DNA of 64,000 nt from Paracoccus alkenifer (GCF_900108405.1 NZ_FNXG01000001.1:558001-622000); one strand, 5' to 3'. Numbered from the stretch's first letter, positions 8,674 to 18,469 are shown. Numbers and translations are program-made. The notes: generated from the letters alone by a model not told the origin.

Positions 8674-9945
8674 ATGTCGCAGGATGATGCAAGCAACGCC
8701 GAAACCCTGATCGCCCGCATGGGCGAGGCCGCGCGCAAGGCCGCGGCGGAACTGGCCTATGCCGACGCCGAACGCAAATACGCGGCCCTGATCGGCGCGG
8801 CCCATGCGATGCGCGACGCCGAGGGCGCGATACTGGACGCCAACGCCGAGGATCTGGCCTATGCCGAGCAAAAGGGCCTGTCGCCGGCGATGATCGACCG
8901 GCTGCGGCTGGATGCGGGCCGGATCCGCGCGATTGCCGACGGGCTGCGGGCGGTGGCCGAACAGCCCGACCCGGTGGGGCGGGTGCTGGCGGAATGGGAC
9001 CGGCCGAACGGGCTGCATATCAGCCGCGTCGCCACCCCCATCGGCGTGCTGGGGGTGATCTATGAAAGCCGCCCGAATGTGACCGCCGACGCCGGTGCGC
9101 TGGCGCTGAAATCCGGCAATGCGGTGATCCTGCGCGGGGGGACCGACAGCATCAATTCCTCGGCCGCGATCCTTGGCTGCATGGTGCAGGGGCTGCGGCA
9201 GGCCGGGCTGCCCGAGGCTGCGATCCAGATGGTGCCGGTGCGCGACCGCGCCGCCGTCGCCGCGATGCTGCGCGCGCAGGGGTTGATCGACGTCATCATC
9301 CCGCGCGGCGGCAAGGGGCTGGTCGGGCTGGTGCAGGCCGAGGCCCGCGTGCCGGTCTTTGCGCATCTTGAGGGGATCTGCCACGTCTATGCCGACCGCG
9401 ACGCCGATCTGGACAAGGCGCGGCGCGTGGTGCTGAACGCCAAGACCCGCCGCACCGGCATCTGCGGCGCCGCCGAGACGCTGCTGATCGACCGCGGCTT
9501 TTACGAACGCCACGGCGAGGTGCTGATTCGCGACCTGCTGGACGCCGGCGTCGAGGTCCGGGCCGAGGGCGAACTGGCGGCCATCCCCGGCACCACCCAA
9601 GCCCGCCCCGAGGATTTCGGGCATGAGTTCCTGGACATGATCATCGCCGCAAGGCTGGTCGACGGGGTGGACGGGGCGATCGCGCATATCGGCCGGCACA
9701 GCTCGGGCCACACCGAATCGATCCTGACGGAAAACGACGCCACCGCCGCGCGCTTCATGCAGCGCATCGATTCCGCGATCCTGCTGCGCAATGCCTCGAC
9801 CCAGTTCGCCGATGGCGGTGAATTCGGGATGGGCGCCGAGATCGGCATCGCCACCGGCAAGCTGCACGCGCGCGGGCCGGTGGGGGCCGAGCAGCTGACC
9901 AGCTTCAAATATCAGGTGACGGGCGACGGGGCGGTCCGGGCCTGA
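8674..9945 (+). CDS. proA: Glutamate-5-semialdehyde dehydrogenase (gamma-glutamyl phosphate reductase)
   Basis: Second enzyme of proline synthesis; it reduces gamma-glutamyl phosphate with NADPH to glutamate-5-semialdehyde. The 423-residue product has family length. It shows [10 protein letters not shown] at 128-137, the glycine-rich [11 protein letters not shown] (about 146-156), and the active-site stretch [12 protein letters not shown] with the catalytic cysteine at about residue 264. The C-terminal signature SSGHTESI and [13 protein letters not shown] are both present. Start ATG 8674 agrees with the family N-terminus. proB is not adjacent in this window. It is convergent with chpT. Confidence 0.96.
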   Translation: MSQDDASNAETLIARMGEAARKAAAELAYADAERKYAALIGAAHAMRDAEGAILDANAEDLAYAEQKGLSPAMIDRLRLDAGRIRAIADGLRAVAEQPDPVGRVLAEWDRPNGLHISRVATPIGVLGVIYESRPNVTADAGALALKSGNAVILRGGTDSINSSAAILGCMVQGLRQAGLPEAAIQMVPVRDRAAVAAMLRAQGLIDVIIPRGGKGLVGLVQAEARVPVFAHLEGICHVYADRDADLDKARRVVLNAKTRRTGICGAAETLLIDRGFYERHGEVLIRDLLDAGVEVRAEGELAAIPGTTQARPEDFGHEFLDMIIAARLVDGVDGAIAHIGRHSSGHTESILTENDATAARFMQRIDSAILLRNASTQFADGGEFGMGAEIGIATGKLHARGPVGAEQLTSFKYQVTGDGAVRA

Positions 9946-10032
9946 TTTCCTCTGGCGCGCGACTGCCGGCACCGGAAATCAGGCGCCGGAAATTCGGGCA
10001 GCCGGGATTACCGCTCGCGACAGGCGCCGCAA

Positions 10033-10725
10033 TCAGAAACTGATCTCGCCGCCGGTGGCGTCCACCTCCCACAGCATGGGGCGGCGGTGCTGCCGGGCCA
10101 GCGCACCCAGCAGCGCGAAATGCACCTCGGACGGTTGGGGGGGCGCGTCGGGCACGGCATCAGGGGTCGTGGCATTGCCCAGCCAGCCCCACAGCCCGGG
10201 CTGGCTGCGGGTGCGCGAGGCTTCGCCCACCACCCGCCAACCCGTCATCGAACGGCAGATCAGCACCCTGCCCCCCCAGGGCATCGCCGAATCCATGCAC
10301 ATCAGCGCCAGCAGCAGCATCCGCGCCTCGACCCGCGAGGCGTCGCCGCCGACCTCGAACTCGACCGCGAGCCGGGCGCCGCGGGTGTAATCCTGCGCCA
10401 ACTGGGCAATCTCGGTGACGGCGGTGCGCTGGTCGGGGGGCGAGTGACCAAAGGCCGCACGATAGAACCGCACCCGCGCCCGCGCTGCCTTGACGCTTTC
10501 GCCGATCAGCGACAGCTCGGGCGATTTGGCCAGCCCCGGATATTCGCCGGCCATTTCCAGCAGCTCGACGCCGTTGCCGATGGCACCCAGCGGCGACACC
10601 AGATCGTGACACAGCCGCGCCGCCACCAGGCTGGCCAGATCAAAGCCAGAGTCGGCCGGACAGGCAGCTGTTGCAAATGCCTCATCGGGGCGGAATCCGT
10701 CAGCCGGGATTGTGACTGGCCTCAT
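10033..10725 (-). CDS. chpT: ChpT-like histidine phosphotransferase
   Basis: 230-residue protein resembling ChpT, the alphaproteobacterial phosphotransferase that relays phosphate from CckA to CtrA (and CpdR). The phospho-acceptor helix is ARLCHDLVSPLGAIGNGVELL-like, with the histidine at about residue 40, and the C-terminal half resembles a degenerate ATPase domain as in known ChpT structures. In Rhodobacteraceae this relay controls motility and gene-transfer functions rather than being essential; that role here is inferred. No CckA or CtrA gene is in the window. The downstream neighbour proA is convergent and unrelated. Confidence 0.88.
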   Translation of the reverse strand: MRPVTIPADGFRPDEAFATAACPADSGFDLASLVAARLCHDLVSPLGAIGNGVELLEMAGEYPGLAKSPELSLIGESVKAARARVRFYRAAFGHSPPDQRTAVTEIAQLAQDYTRGARLAVEFEVGGDASRVEARMLLLALMCMDSAMPWGGRVLICRSMTGWRVVGEASRTRSQPGLWGWLGNATTPDAVPDAPPQPSEVHFALLGALARQHRRPMLWEVDATGGEISF

Positions 10726-11080
10726 CGTCCGCTAGCCTCTGCGCCCAAACCAGCCGAGGCGGATTTCACCATGAACACGACGCCCAAAGCCGGGACGACC
10801 GTTCCCGACCCTGCGCGGCCCGCAGGGGTCGCCGCATTCCGGTCGCGACCCGGCATCGCGCATTCCACAGGCTCTGGCACTGCGATACGCAGGCGGGTTG
10901 CGGGTCCCAACCGCATCGGGATCGAACTGCTCACTCCGGCGCCCTCGCTATGGCTTTTGCGCTGATTGCAACCACCAATTCCTTACAATCACCGGATGTG
11001 TCAAGCAATTTTCCGCCGATTTCGACCTTGCCGACGGCGGACTGCCGCGCATTTGCAACGCCTCAGGGAAAGGTGAACCG
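10726..11080. other. Intergenic stretch between chpT and olsB, no gene called
   Basis: 355 bases between the divergent starts of chpT and olsB. A 64-codon frame from ATG 10771 has no recognisable protein features and I do not call it. An AT-richer pocket at about 10955-11020, unlike the surroundings, is the best place for the olsB promoter, but no convincing -35/-10 pair stands out. Confidence 0.5.
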
Positions 11081-11863
11081 ATGAAAACCGATCCGGGCTG
11101 GCTAGAGGTGCGGCTTGCGACAGGCGAACACGACCTGCGCGCGGCGCAGCGGCTGCGCTATCGCATCTTTGTCCAGGAGCTGGGCGGGGACGGGCCGTTG
11201 GTCGATCACCTGACGGGGCTGGAGTGCGACGAATTCGACCCGGTGGTCGATCACCTGCTGCTGATCGACACCCGCCGCGACCCGGATGCGGGCGACCATG
11301 TCGTCGGTGCCTATCGGCTGCTGCGCAGCGATGTCGCCGCCGATTTCGGCCGCTATTACTGCGACAGCGAATACGATCTTACGACGTTGCGTCAATCGGG
11401 GCGGCGGCTGGTCGAGCTGGGGCGGTCCTGCGTGGATCCGGCCTATCGCGGCGGCTCGGGGATGTATCTGCTGTGGAACGCGCTGGCCGATTACGTGCTG
11501 GCCCATGACATCGAGATCCTGTTCGGCGTCGCCAGTTTCCACGGAACCCAGATCGAGCCGCTGGCGCAGGCGCTGTCCTGGCTGCACCACCATCATCTTG
11601 CCCCGGGCGGGCTGCGGCCGGTGGCGCGGGCGCCGCATTACCAGCGCATGGACCTGATCCCCCCCGAGGCGCTGGACCGCCGCGCCGCCATGACCGCGAT
11701 GCCGGCGCTGATCAAGGCGTATCTGCGGCTGGGCGGCGTGGTCGGCGACGGGGCCTGGATCGACCATGATTTCAACACCACCGACGTGTTCCTGCTGATG
11801 GATACCGCTGCCATGTCCGAACGCCATCGCCAGTTCTATCAGGACCGCCGGCAGGGCTCATGA
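11081..11863 (+). CDS. olsB: Ornithine-acyl-ACP N-acyltransferase
   Basis: 260-residue GNAT-fold enzyme that transfers a 3-hydroxyacyl group from acyl-ACP to ornithine, forming lyso-ornithine lipid. Supporting features are RLRYRIFVQELGGDG near residue 25, DHLLLID near 60, the acyl-binding region VGAYRLLRSD near 76, and ELGRSCVDPAYRGG near 118, all typical of OlsB/PlsC-linked hemolysin-like acyltransferases. The start ATG 11081 follows AGGGAAAGGTG. The decisive context is the downstream gene olsA, whose start overlaps this stop by ATGA, giving the usual olsBA operon. Confidence 0.9.
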   Translation: MKTDPGWLEVRLATGEHDLRAAQRLRYRIFVQELGGDGPLVDHLTGLECDEFDPVVDHLLLIDTRRDPDAGDHVVGAYRLLRSDVAADFGRYYCDSEYDLTTLRQSGRRLVELGRSCVDPAYRGGSGMYLLWNALADYVLAHDIEILFGVASFHGTQIEPLAQALSWLHHHHLAPGGLRPVARAPHYQRMDLIPPEALDRRAAMTAMPALIKAYLRLGGVVGDGAWIDHDFNTTDVFLLMDTAAMSERHRQFYQDRRQGS

Positions 11864-12753
11864 CGGCGCGGCCCACCCTGCCCCGAACCTCGGGCGCCGA
11901 GGATGCGCCACCCCCTGCCGGCACCCCTGCGACATGGCGCGGCCTGCCGCCCGATGTGCCGCCGCGCCCATCGGGCCTTGGCTGGGCGCTGGTGGCGCTG
12001 CGCGGGGGGGCGGTCGTGACGGTGCTGCTGCTGGGGGTGCTGCTGCTTTTGCCGCTGCGCGCGGCCGAGGCGCTGGCTGCGGGCCGCCGGCGGCCGCTCA
12101 GCGGCCCGTGGGTGCAGGGGGTGTGCCGGTTGTGCCTGCTGGCGCTGGGGATCCGCTGGCAGCGCCGGGGCGCAAGGATGCGGCATCCGGGGGCGATGGT
12201 CGCCAATCATTCAAGCTGGCTGGACATCCTTGTGCTGAACGCGGCCGCGCCGGTGTTCTTTGTCAGCAAGGCCGAGGTGGCGGGCTGGCCCGGCATCAAT
12301 ATCCTGACCCGGGTCACCGACACGCATTTCGTGACCCGCGACCCGAAACTGGCCCGCGCGCAGGCGGCGGAATTCGTCCAGCGCACCGCGCTTGGCCACC
12401 GGCTGCTGTTCTTTCCCGAAGGCACCAGCACCGACGGGCGCCGGGTGCTGCCCTTCAAGCCGACGCTGTTTCAGGCGTTTCTGGACCCGGCACTGCCCCC
12501 GGGGCTGGCGATCCAGCCGGTCACCGTGCGCTATACGCCGCCATGGGGGCGCGAGCCGCGGTTTTATGGCTGGTGGGGCGACATGGATCTGGGGCCGCAT
12601 CTGCTGGCAGTGCTGGGCCAGTGGCGGCAGGGCGGCGTCACCGTCACCCTGCACCCGCCGATCCCGGTTGCCGGCCACGACCGCAAGTCGCTGGCCGCCG
12701 CGGCCGAGGCTGCGGTGCGCGGCGGCTTTCCCGAGCTGCCCCCGCCGGGCTGA
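11860..12753 (+). CDS. olsA: Lyso-ornithine lipid O-acyltransferase (PlsC family)
   Basis: 297-residue membrane acyltransferase completing ornithine lipid by acylating the hydroxyl of lyso-ornithine lipid. A proline-rich N-terminus is followed by one membrane helix (about 43-66), then the PlsC motifs NHSSWLD at 116-122 and FPEGTS at 185-190. PlsC-type 1-acylglycerol-3-phosphate acyltransferases look similar; the overlap with olsB favours the ornithine-lipid role, and some OlsA proteins do both. Translationally coupled to olsB. Phosphate-dependent regulation is known elsewhere, but no Pho box was recognised here. Confidence 0.88.
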   Translation: MTARPTLPRTSGAEDAPPPAGTPATWRGLPPDVPPRPSGLGWALVALRGGAVVTVLLLGVLLLLPLRAAEALAAGRRRPLSGPWVQGVCRLCLLALGIRWQRRGARMRHPGAMVANHSSWLDILVLNAAAPVFFVSKAEVAGWPGINILTRVTDTHFVTRDPKLARAQAAEFVQRTALGHRLLFFPEGTSTDGRRVLPFKPTLFQAFLDPALPPGLAIQPVTVRYTPPWGREPRFYGWWGDMDLGPHLLAVLGQWRQGGVTVTLHPPIPVAGHDRKSLAAAAEAAVRGGFPELPPPG

Positions 12754-12756
12754 TCC

Positions 12757-14535
12757 TCAGAGCGGCCAGAACAGCGGAATCGCCAGACAGGCGGCCAGCC
12801 CGGTCACGATGTCCAGCGGCAGCCCGACCCGGATGAAATCGGTGAATTTATAGCCCCCCGGCCCGTAGACCATCATATGCGTCTGGTATCCGATGGGCGT
12901 GGCGAACGCGACCGAGGCCGAGAACATCACCGCCACCACATAGGGGCGCGGGTCATGGCCCAGCTGCAACGCCAGCTCGATCGCGATCGGGGTCAGCATC
13001 ACCGCGACGGCGTTGTTCGACAGCACCTCGGTCATGGCAAGCCCAAGGAAATACACCGCCACCAGCGTCCAGAACGGGCTGAGACCGGACAACCACGGCG
13101 CGATATTGTCCACGATCAGATCGACCGCGCCGGTGGCCTCCAGCGCCTCGCCGACGACCAGCATGGCAAAGATCATCGCCAGCAGCCGCGCCTCGATGAA
13201 ACCGAACGCCTCGTCCGCATCCACGCAGCGGCTCAGCAGCACGATGGCCGAGGCAAGAAACGCCAGCCCCATGATCGGCGCCAGATCCAGCGCCGCCAGC
13301 AGCACCACCGACAACAGCGCAATGGCGGCGATGGGGGCGTGGCTGCGGCGGAACGGCTTGGTGGTGGGGTGGGACACGTCCACCAGATCCATGTCAGACG
13401 CCAGCCGCGCGATGTCGGCCGGCGCGCCCTCGAGCAGCAGCGTGTCGCCGACGCGAATTTCCAGATCGTCCAGCTGGCGGCCGATATTCTGGTTCCGCCG
13501 ATGCGCGGCGATGGGATAGACCCCGTAGCGCCGGCGCAGCCGCAGGTCGCCCAGCCGCCGCCCGATCATCCGCGCGCCGGGCGAGATCAGCACCTCGACT
13601 GTTTCCGTCTCGACCGAGGACAGCTTGTCAAAGGCGCGCAGATCCTTGTCCTTCTGCATTTCCAGCACATCCGCCATGCTGGAGCGCAGCACCACCCGGT
13701 CGCCGGATTCCAGCACCACCTCGGCCAGGTTGCGCCGCAGCGAGGCATCGCCCCGCAGCACGTCCATCACCCGCACGTTTTCGCGCTTGAACAGCTTGAC
13801 GTCGGGGGGGCTCATCCCGATCAGGTTGCTGCCCTCGGGGATGGCGAATTCGGTGAAATACTTCATCTGGCTGCGGTCGGTCAGGAACGAGGCCATCGAG
13901 CCGCGATCCGGCAGCAGCCGCCAGCCGATCAGCCCCAGGTAAAGCCCGCCCACCGCGGTGACCACCAGCCCGACCGGAGCGATATCGAAAATGCCGAACG
14001 GCTCCATCCCCCGGGCGCGCACCACCCCATCGACCAGCAGGTTGGTCGAGGTGCCGATCAGGGTGATCATGCCGCCCATGACGGTGAAATAGCTCAGCGG
14101 CATCAGCAGGCGCGAGGCAGGGATGCCGGTCTTGCGGGCGACCTGGATCACGATGGGGATCATCACCGCCACCACCGGCGTGTTGTTCATGATCGCCGAG
14201 GCAAAGCAGACAAAGGCGAACATCCCCGCGATGGTCGCCAGCGGCGCCGTATCCGCGTGCGAGGTGACCAGCCGGCTCAGCCAGTTCAGCGCCCCGGTGC
14301 GCAACAGGGCGCCCATCAGGATGAACATGAAGGCGATGGTCCAGGGCGCGCTGTTGGACAGCACCCCCACGGCATCGTCATAGGGCGCCAGCCCCAGTGC
14401 CAGCATCAGCGCGGCGGCTCCGACCGCCACCACCTCGGGGGGGTGGCGCTCACGCACGAACATCACGAACATCACCGCAATGATGACCAGCGTCGTGACC
14501 GCGGCGCCATGGCCGGTCAGCCCTACATCGAACAT
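12757..14535 (-). CDS. SLC13-family permease with two TrkA-C (RCK_C) domains
   Basis: 592-residue inner-membrane transporter. The layout is about five N-terminal membrane helices with NNTPVVAVMIP and LIGTSTNLLVDG, a soluble insert of roughly 200 residues containing two RCK_C/TrkA-C domains (near 215-300 and 305-390, the second starting VEVLISPGARMIGRRLGDL), then the second membrane half ending in NNAVAVMLTPIAIE and TPIGYQTHMMVYGPGGY. This is the usual arrangement of the CitT/ArsB-superfamily permeases with TrkA-C inserts. Substrate is unknown (sulfate and other anions are known cases). It is convergent with olsA, with only three bases between stops. Confidence 0.9.
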   Translation of the reverse strand: MFDVGLTGHGAAVTTLVIIAVMFVMFVRERHPPEVVAVGAAALMLALGLAPYDDAVGVLSNSAPWTIAFMFILMGALLRTGALNWLSRLVTSHADTAPLATIAGMFAFVCFASAIMNNTPVVAVMIPIVIQVARKTGIPASRLLMPLSYFTVMGGMITLIGTSTNLLVDGVVRARGMEPFGIFDIAPVGLVVTAVGGLYLGLIGWRLLPDRGSMASFLTDRSQMKYFTEFAIPEGSNLIGMSPPDVKLFKRENVRVMDVLRGDASLRRNLAEVVLESGDRVVLRSSMADVLEMQKDKDLRAFDKLSSVETETVEVLISPGARMIGRRLGDLRLRRRYGVYPIAAHRRNQNIGRQLDDLEIRVGDTLLLEGAPADIARLASDMDLVDVSHPTTKPFRRSHAPIAAIALLSVVLLAALDLAPIMGLAFLASAIVLLSRCVDADEAFGFIEARLLAMIFAMLVVGEALEATGAVDLIVDNIAPWLSGLSPFWTLVAVYFLGLAMTEVLSNNAVAVMLTPIAIELALQLGHDPRPYVVAVMFSASVAFATPIGYQTHMMVYGPGGYKFTDFIRVGLPLDIVTGLAACLAIPLFWPL

Positions 14536-14643
14536 CGTCGAACCTCGTCACCTGACCGCCGCGAGGCTGTCGCGGCTACGGATGCGCTATTTCCTACCTG
14601 TCTGCAAGGGAATTCAACGGCCAAGGGCGAGGACGCGCGCGCG

Positions 14644-15486
14644 TCAGCCGGCGCCCGCCGCCGCCGCTGCCCCCGCGGTTTTCGCCATCCCCAGCCGGCC
14701 GCCCTCGCGGATGGCCTCGACCGAGGTCGCCAGCCCGGTGCGGTCGTCGGTGACCACCAGCAGCCCCGACAGCGTGGCCTCGCCCTCGGCGGGGGTGAAA
14801 CGCTCGCGCGTCATGCCGGTCAGGAAGCGCCGCATCGGCTCGCCCTTGTCCATGCCGATCACGCTGTCATAGTCGCCGCACATCCCGGCATCGGACTGAT
14901 AGGCGGTGCCACGCGGCAGGATCTGGGTGTCGGCGGTGGGCACATGGGTGTGGGTGCCCACGACCAGGCTGGCGCGGCCGTCGCAGAAATGCCCCATCGC
15001 CATCTTTTCGCTGGTCGCCTCGGCGTGGAAATCCAGCACCGCCGCCTGCACCATACCACCGGCGGGATGGGCGCGCAGCACCGCGTCCACGGCGCTGAAC
15101 GGGTCGTCGAAGGGGCGGCGCATGAACACCTGCCCCAGCGCCTGCGCCACCAGCAGCTTGCGCCCGCGCGCATCCTGGAACACCCGCGCCCCCCGCCCCG
15201 GCGCCTCGCGCGCAAAGTTCAGCGGCCGCAGCACCCGCGGCTCGGACTCGATGAAGCCGAGCATGTCCTTTTGATCGAAGGCGTGGTCGCCCAACGTCAG
15301 GCAGTCGGCCCCGGCATCCAGCAGCAGCCGCGCATGCGCGCCGGTCAGCCCCATGCCGCCGCTGGCGTTTTCCCCGTTCACGATGGTGAAATCCGCCCGG
15401 TGCCGGGACTTGAGCCCCGAAAGCCGTTCCGAGATCGCCCGCCGCCCGGACCGGCCCATCACGTCGCCAAGAAAAAGTATCCGCAT
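14644..15486 (-). CDS. YmdB-type metallophosphoesterase
   Basis: 280-residue calcineurin-like phosphoesterase of the YmdB/TIGR00282 family. Metal-binding motifs are visible in order: GDVMGRSGR (Asp8), NGENASGG (Glu39-Asn40), GDHAFD (about 66-71), DFHAEATSEK near 172, and GTHTHVPTAD near 196. In Bacillus YmdB is a 2',3'-cyclic-nucleotide phosphodiesterase that also affects RNase Y; in alphaproteobacteria the physiological role is not settled. The C-terminus ends in a short Ala/Gly run. Divergent from rarD; the neighbours give no further hint. Confidence 0.88.
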   Translation of the reverse strand: MRILFLGDVMGRSGRRAISERLSGLKSRHRADFTIVNGENASGGMGLTGAHARLLLDAGADCLTLGDHAFDQKDMLGFIESEPRVLRPLNFAREAPGRGARVFQDARGRKLLVAQALGQVFMRRPFDDPFSAVDAVLRAHPAGGMVQAAVLDFHAEATSEKMAMGHFCDGRASLVVGTHTHVPTADTQILPRGTAYQSDAGMCGDYDSVIGMDKGEPMRRFLTGMTRERFTPAEGEATLSGLLVVTDDRTGLATSVEAIREGGRLGMAKTAGAAAAAGAG

Positions 15487-15603
15487 CAGACAGCGTTACG
15501 ACAACTGCGGGCGCCGCATCAAGCATAGATACCGAGATTCATCAGGGTGCGGGGACCGCTGGTCGCGATGGACGCTACCCGGGCGCGACGCTAATCATGC
15601 CGC

Positions 15604-16488
15604 ATGAGCCCCCATGATTCCCCCCGCGGCCTGTCCTTTGCCATCGGCGCCTATCTGATCTGGGGCCTCATGCCGCTGTATATGTATCTGGTCCGGGATG
15701 TCCCCGCAGGCGAGATCGTCGCCCACCGGGTGCTGTGGTCGCTGCCCATCGCGCTGGTGGTGCTGCGCCAGAACGGCCAGATGGAAACCGTGATGGCCAC
15801 GCTGCGCAAGCCCCGGCTGGTCGCCATGGCCGGGCTGACCGCGGTGCTGATCACCGTGAACTGGCTGACCTATGTCTGGGCCGTGACCCACGGCCAGACG
15901 GTCGAGGCCGCCCTGGGGTATTACATCAACCCTTTGTTCAGCATCTTTCTGGGCTGGGCGCTGCTGGGCGAGCGGCTGAGCCGCCCGCAGCTGGCCGCGA
16001 TCTCGCTGGCTGCGCTGGCGGTGGCGCTGCTGACCCTTGCCGCGGGCGGGCTGCCGGTGGTGGCGCTGACCCTGACGCTTTCCTGGGGAACCTATGCCTA
16101 TTGCAAGCGCAGCCTGCCGCTGCCGCCGAACGAAGGCTTCACCGTCGAGGTGCTGCTGCTGTTCGTGCCCGCCGCAGGCTATCTGCTGTGGCTGGAATGG
16201 ACGGGTGGCGCGCATTTCGGCCGGGATATGGGCGAATCGCTGCTGCTGGTGGGCACCGGGGTGATTACCGCGGTGCCGCTGATGCTGTATGCCAACGGCG
16301 CCAAGCTGCTGCGACTGTCCACCATCGCGGTGCTGCAATATCTGGCGCCGACCATGGTGTTCCTGATCGCGGTGATGATTTTCCACGAACCCTTTGCCGG
16401 CGTGCGGCTGGTGGCGTTCCCACTGATCTGGGCGGCGCTGGTGCTGTATACGGCGACGCTGATCCGCCGCCCCGCGCGGCTGGGCTGA
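15604..16488 (+). CDS. rarD: RarD-type EamA transporter
   Basis: 294-residue inner-membrane protein with ten predicted helices in two EamA repeats. The N-terminus GAYLIWGLMPLYMYLV, the motif IVAHRVLWSLP (about 40-50), TVEAALGYYINPLF (about 99-112) and LQYLAPTMVFLIAV (about 245-258) are diagnostic of RarD. Members are annotated as chloramphenicol-sensitive proteins, but the true substrate is unknown. Convergent with glmS; a strong bidirectional hairpin and a copy of the composite repeat lie between them. Confidence 0.88.
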   Translation: MSPHDSPRGLSFAIGAYLIWGLMPLYMYLVRDVPAGEIVAHRVLWSLPIALVVLRQNGQMETVMATLRKPRLVAMAGLTAVLITVNWLTYVWAVTHGQTVEAALGYYINPLFSIFLGWALLGERLSRPQLAAISLAALAVALLTLAAGGLPVVALTLTLSWGTYAYCKRSLPLPPNEGFTVEVLLLFVPAAGYLLWLEWTGGAHFGRDMGESLLLVGTGVITAVPLMLYANGAKLLRLSTIAVLQYLAPTMVFLIAVMIFHEPFAGVRLVAFPLIWAALVLYTATLIRRPARLG

Positions 16489-16545
16489 GCCGTCGGGGCA
16501 GGACCGGGGCGCTGCCACGGGCCGCTGCCGCGGCCTTCCTCGCTG

Positions 16546-16570
16546 AAAACGGTCCACCGGACCGTTTTCC
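16546..16570. terminator. Bidirectional terminator between rarD and glmS
   Basis: GAAAACGGTCC and GGACCGTTTTC form a perfect 11-bp stem around an ACC loop. Its outer pairs give an A-run on one side and a T-run on the other, so it can terminate from both directions. It lies between the stops of two convergent genes. Confidence 0.75.
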
Positions 16571-16583
16571 AGGCGCTCGGAAG

Positions 16584-16610
16584 CCCCGGGATATTTTCAT
16601 GATGAAGAAG
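16584..16610 (-). repeat. Composite 3'-end element, copy 2
   Basis: On the minus strand it reads CTTCTTCATCATG then AAAATATCCCGGGG, beginning 41 bases after the glmS stop in the same direction as glmS. The hairpin following it in that direction is the terminator at 16546-16570. Confidence 0.8.
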
Positions 16611-16650
16611 TCGCTTGCGCCGCTGGCAGGGGCACCGGGCAGGGCGGCGC

Positions 16651-18468
16651 CTATTCCACCGTGACCGATTTCGCGAGGTTGCGGGGCTGGTCCACGTCGG
16701 TGCCCTTGGCGACCGCAGTGTGATAGGCCAGCAGCTGCATCGGCACCGCATAGACGATGGGCGCGAAGGCGCCGGCGCCGGTGGGCATGGTCAGCGTGGC
16801 ATGGGTGCCCTCGGCCCCGGCCTCGATCCCGGCGCTGTCCGAAACCAGCAGCACCTGCCCGTGCCGGGCCATCACCTCTTGCATGTTGGACAGGGTTTTC
16901 TCGAACAGGGTGTCCGAGGGCGCCACCACCACCACCGGCACATTGCGGTCGATCAGCGCGATGGGCCCGTGCTTGAGTTCGCCCGCGGCATAGCCCTCGG
17001 CGTGGATATAGCTGATTTCCTTGAGCTTCAGCGCGCCTTCCAGTGCGACCGGGTATTGCGCGCCGCGGCCCAGGAACAGCACGTCCTGCGCCTCGGCCAG
17101 CCAGTCGGCCAGCCTGCGGCAGTCGTCGCTGGCCCCCACCGCCTGCGCCACCAGCGCGGGGACCGCGATCAGCTGGTCCAGATGCGCCGCCAGTTCCGCC
17201 GGGGTCAGCGCGCCGCGGTCAGCCGCGGCCTTCAGCGCCAGCACGGCCAGCACCGCCAGCTGGCAGGTGAACGCCTTGGTCGAGGCCACGCCCACCTCGA
17301 CCCCCGCCAGGATCGGCAGCGCGATGTCGGTTTCGCGCGCGATGGCCGAGGTGCCCACGTTCACCACCCCCAGCGTCCGCACCACCTTGTCCTTGCAGTA
17401 ATGCAGCGCCGCCAGCGTGTCGGCGGTCTCGCCCGACTGGCTGACGAAGATCGCCCAGCTTTTCGGCGACAGCGGCGGCTCGCGGTAACGGAATTCAGAG
17501 GCCACATCGACATCGCAGGGCAGGCCGGCCAGCGCCTCGAACCAGTATTTCGCCACGCAGGCCGCGTAATAGGCGGTGCCGCAGCCGACCAGCGTCAGCC
17601 GGTCCACGCCGCGAAAATCGACCGAGTCGGGCAGGACGATGCGGCCGTCCTTGATATAGTGGCTAAGCGCATCGCCCAACACCACCGGCTGCTGCGCGAT
17701 CTCTTTCGCCATGAAATGCCGATAGCCGCCCTTGTCGATAGCGGTGGCGCCCACGTCGATACGGGCCATGTCGCGGTTGGCGCGGCGGCCGGCGGCGTCG
17801 AAAATCTCGGCCCCCGCGCGCGAGATCACCACGTGGTCGCCGTCCTCAAGATAGGTGATGCGGTCGGTAAAGGGCGCCAGCGCGATCGCGTCCGAGCCAA
17901 GGAACATCTCGCCCTCGCCATGACCCAGCGCCAGCGGGCTGCCCTTGCGCGCGCCGATCATCAGGTCGGGTTCGCCCTGGAACAGAAAGGCCAGCGCGAA
18001 TGCCCCGTGTAGCCGCGACAGCGTGGCGCGCACCGCATCAGCCGGGGCCATGCCCTGCGCCATGTGATGCGCGGTCAGCAGCGCCACGGTCTCGGTGTCG
18101 GTTTCCGTCCGCGCGACGATGCCGTGGGCGGCAAGATCGGCGCGCAGCTCGCGGAAATTCTCGATGATGCCGTTGTGGACCACGGCGACGGGGCCGTGGC
18201 TGTGGGGGTGGGCGTTGGTTTCGGTCGCCGCGCCATGGGTGGCCCAGCGGGTGTGGCCGATGCCGGCGCGGCCTTCCAGCGGCTGATGCACCAGCAGGTC
18301 GGACAGGTTGACCAGCTTGCCCACCGCCCGGCGGCGGTCCAGCCGGCCGTTGCTGTCCACCGTGGCGATGCCGGCGCTGTCATAGCCGCGATATTCCAGC
18401 CGCCGCAGCCCGTCGACCAGCTGCGGCGCGACCTGGTTCTGCCCAAGGATACCGATAATTCCGCACAT
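16651..18468 (-). CDS. glmS: Glutamine--fructose-6-phosphate aminotransferase (isomerising)
   Basis: 605-residue cytosolic enzyme making glucosamine-6-phosphate from fructose-6-phosphate and glutamine, the entry to cell-wall and LPS amino-sugars. The nucleophile Cys2 opens the class II glutaminase domain (MCGIIGILG), followed by HTRWATHG near residue 76. Two SIS domains follow, with CGTAYYA and SQSGETADT in the first and GRGAQYPVALEGALKLKEISYIH-like sequence in the second. The C-terminal PRNLAKSVTVE is canonical. It lies one base downstream of glmU, so the two form an operon. No glmS ribozyme is present. Confidence 0.97.
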   Translation of the reverse strand: MCGIIGILGQNQVAPQLVDGLRRLEYRGYDSAGIATVDSNGRLDRRRAVGKLVNLSDLLVHQPLEGRAGIGHTRWATHGAATETNAHPHSHGPVAVVHNGIIENFRELRADLAAHGIVARTETDTETVALLTAHHMAQGMAPADAVRATLSRLHGAFALAFLFQGEPDLMIGARKGSPLALGHGEGEMFLGSDAIALAPFTDRITYLEDGDHVVISRAGAEIFDAAGRRANRDMARIDVGATAIDKGGYRHFMAKEIAQQPVVLGDALSHYIKDGRIVLPDSVDFRGVDRLTLVGCGTAYYAACVAKYWFEALAGLPCDVDVASEFRYREPPLSPKSWAIFVSQSGETADTLAALHYCKDKVVRTLGVVNVGTSAIARETDIALPILAGVEVGVASTKAFTCQLAVLAVLALKAAADRGALTPAELAAHLDQLIAVPALVAQAVGASDDCRRLADWLAEAQDVLFLGRGAQYPVALEGALKLKEISYIHAEGYAAGELKHGPIALIDRNVPVVVVAPSDTLFEKTLSNMQEVMARHGQVLLVSDSAGIEAGAEGTHATLTMPTGAGAFAPIVYAVPMQLLAYHTAVAKGTDVDQPRNLAKSVTVE

Positions 18469-18469
18469 G

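Noticed and set aside
8506-9972. Open minus-strand frame through all of proA, continuous with the DUF2270 gene
   Set aside because: Only the part after about 8505 has recognisable family sequence and membrane segments; the rest mirrors proA.
10771-10965. 64-codon frame between chpT and olsB starting MNTTPKAG
   Set aside because: Low-information sequence without domain, signal or neighbouring logic; kept as intergenic.
12877-15528. 883-codon plus-strand frame opposite the SLC13/TrkA-C gene and the phosphoesterase
   Set aside because: His/Gln/Arg-rich low-complexity translation typical of an antisense shadow; the minus-strand genes are certain.
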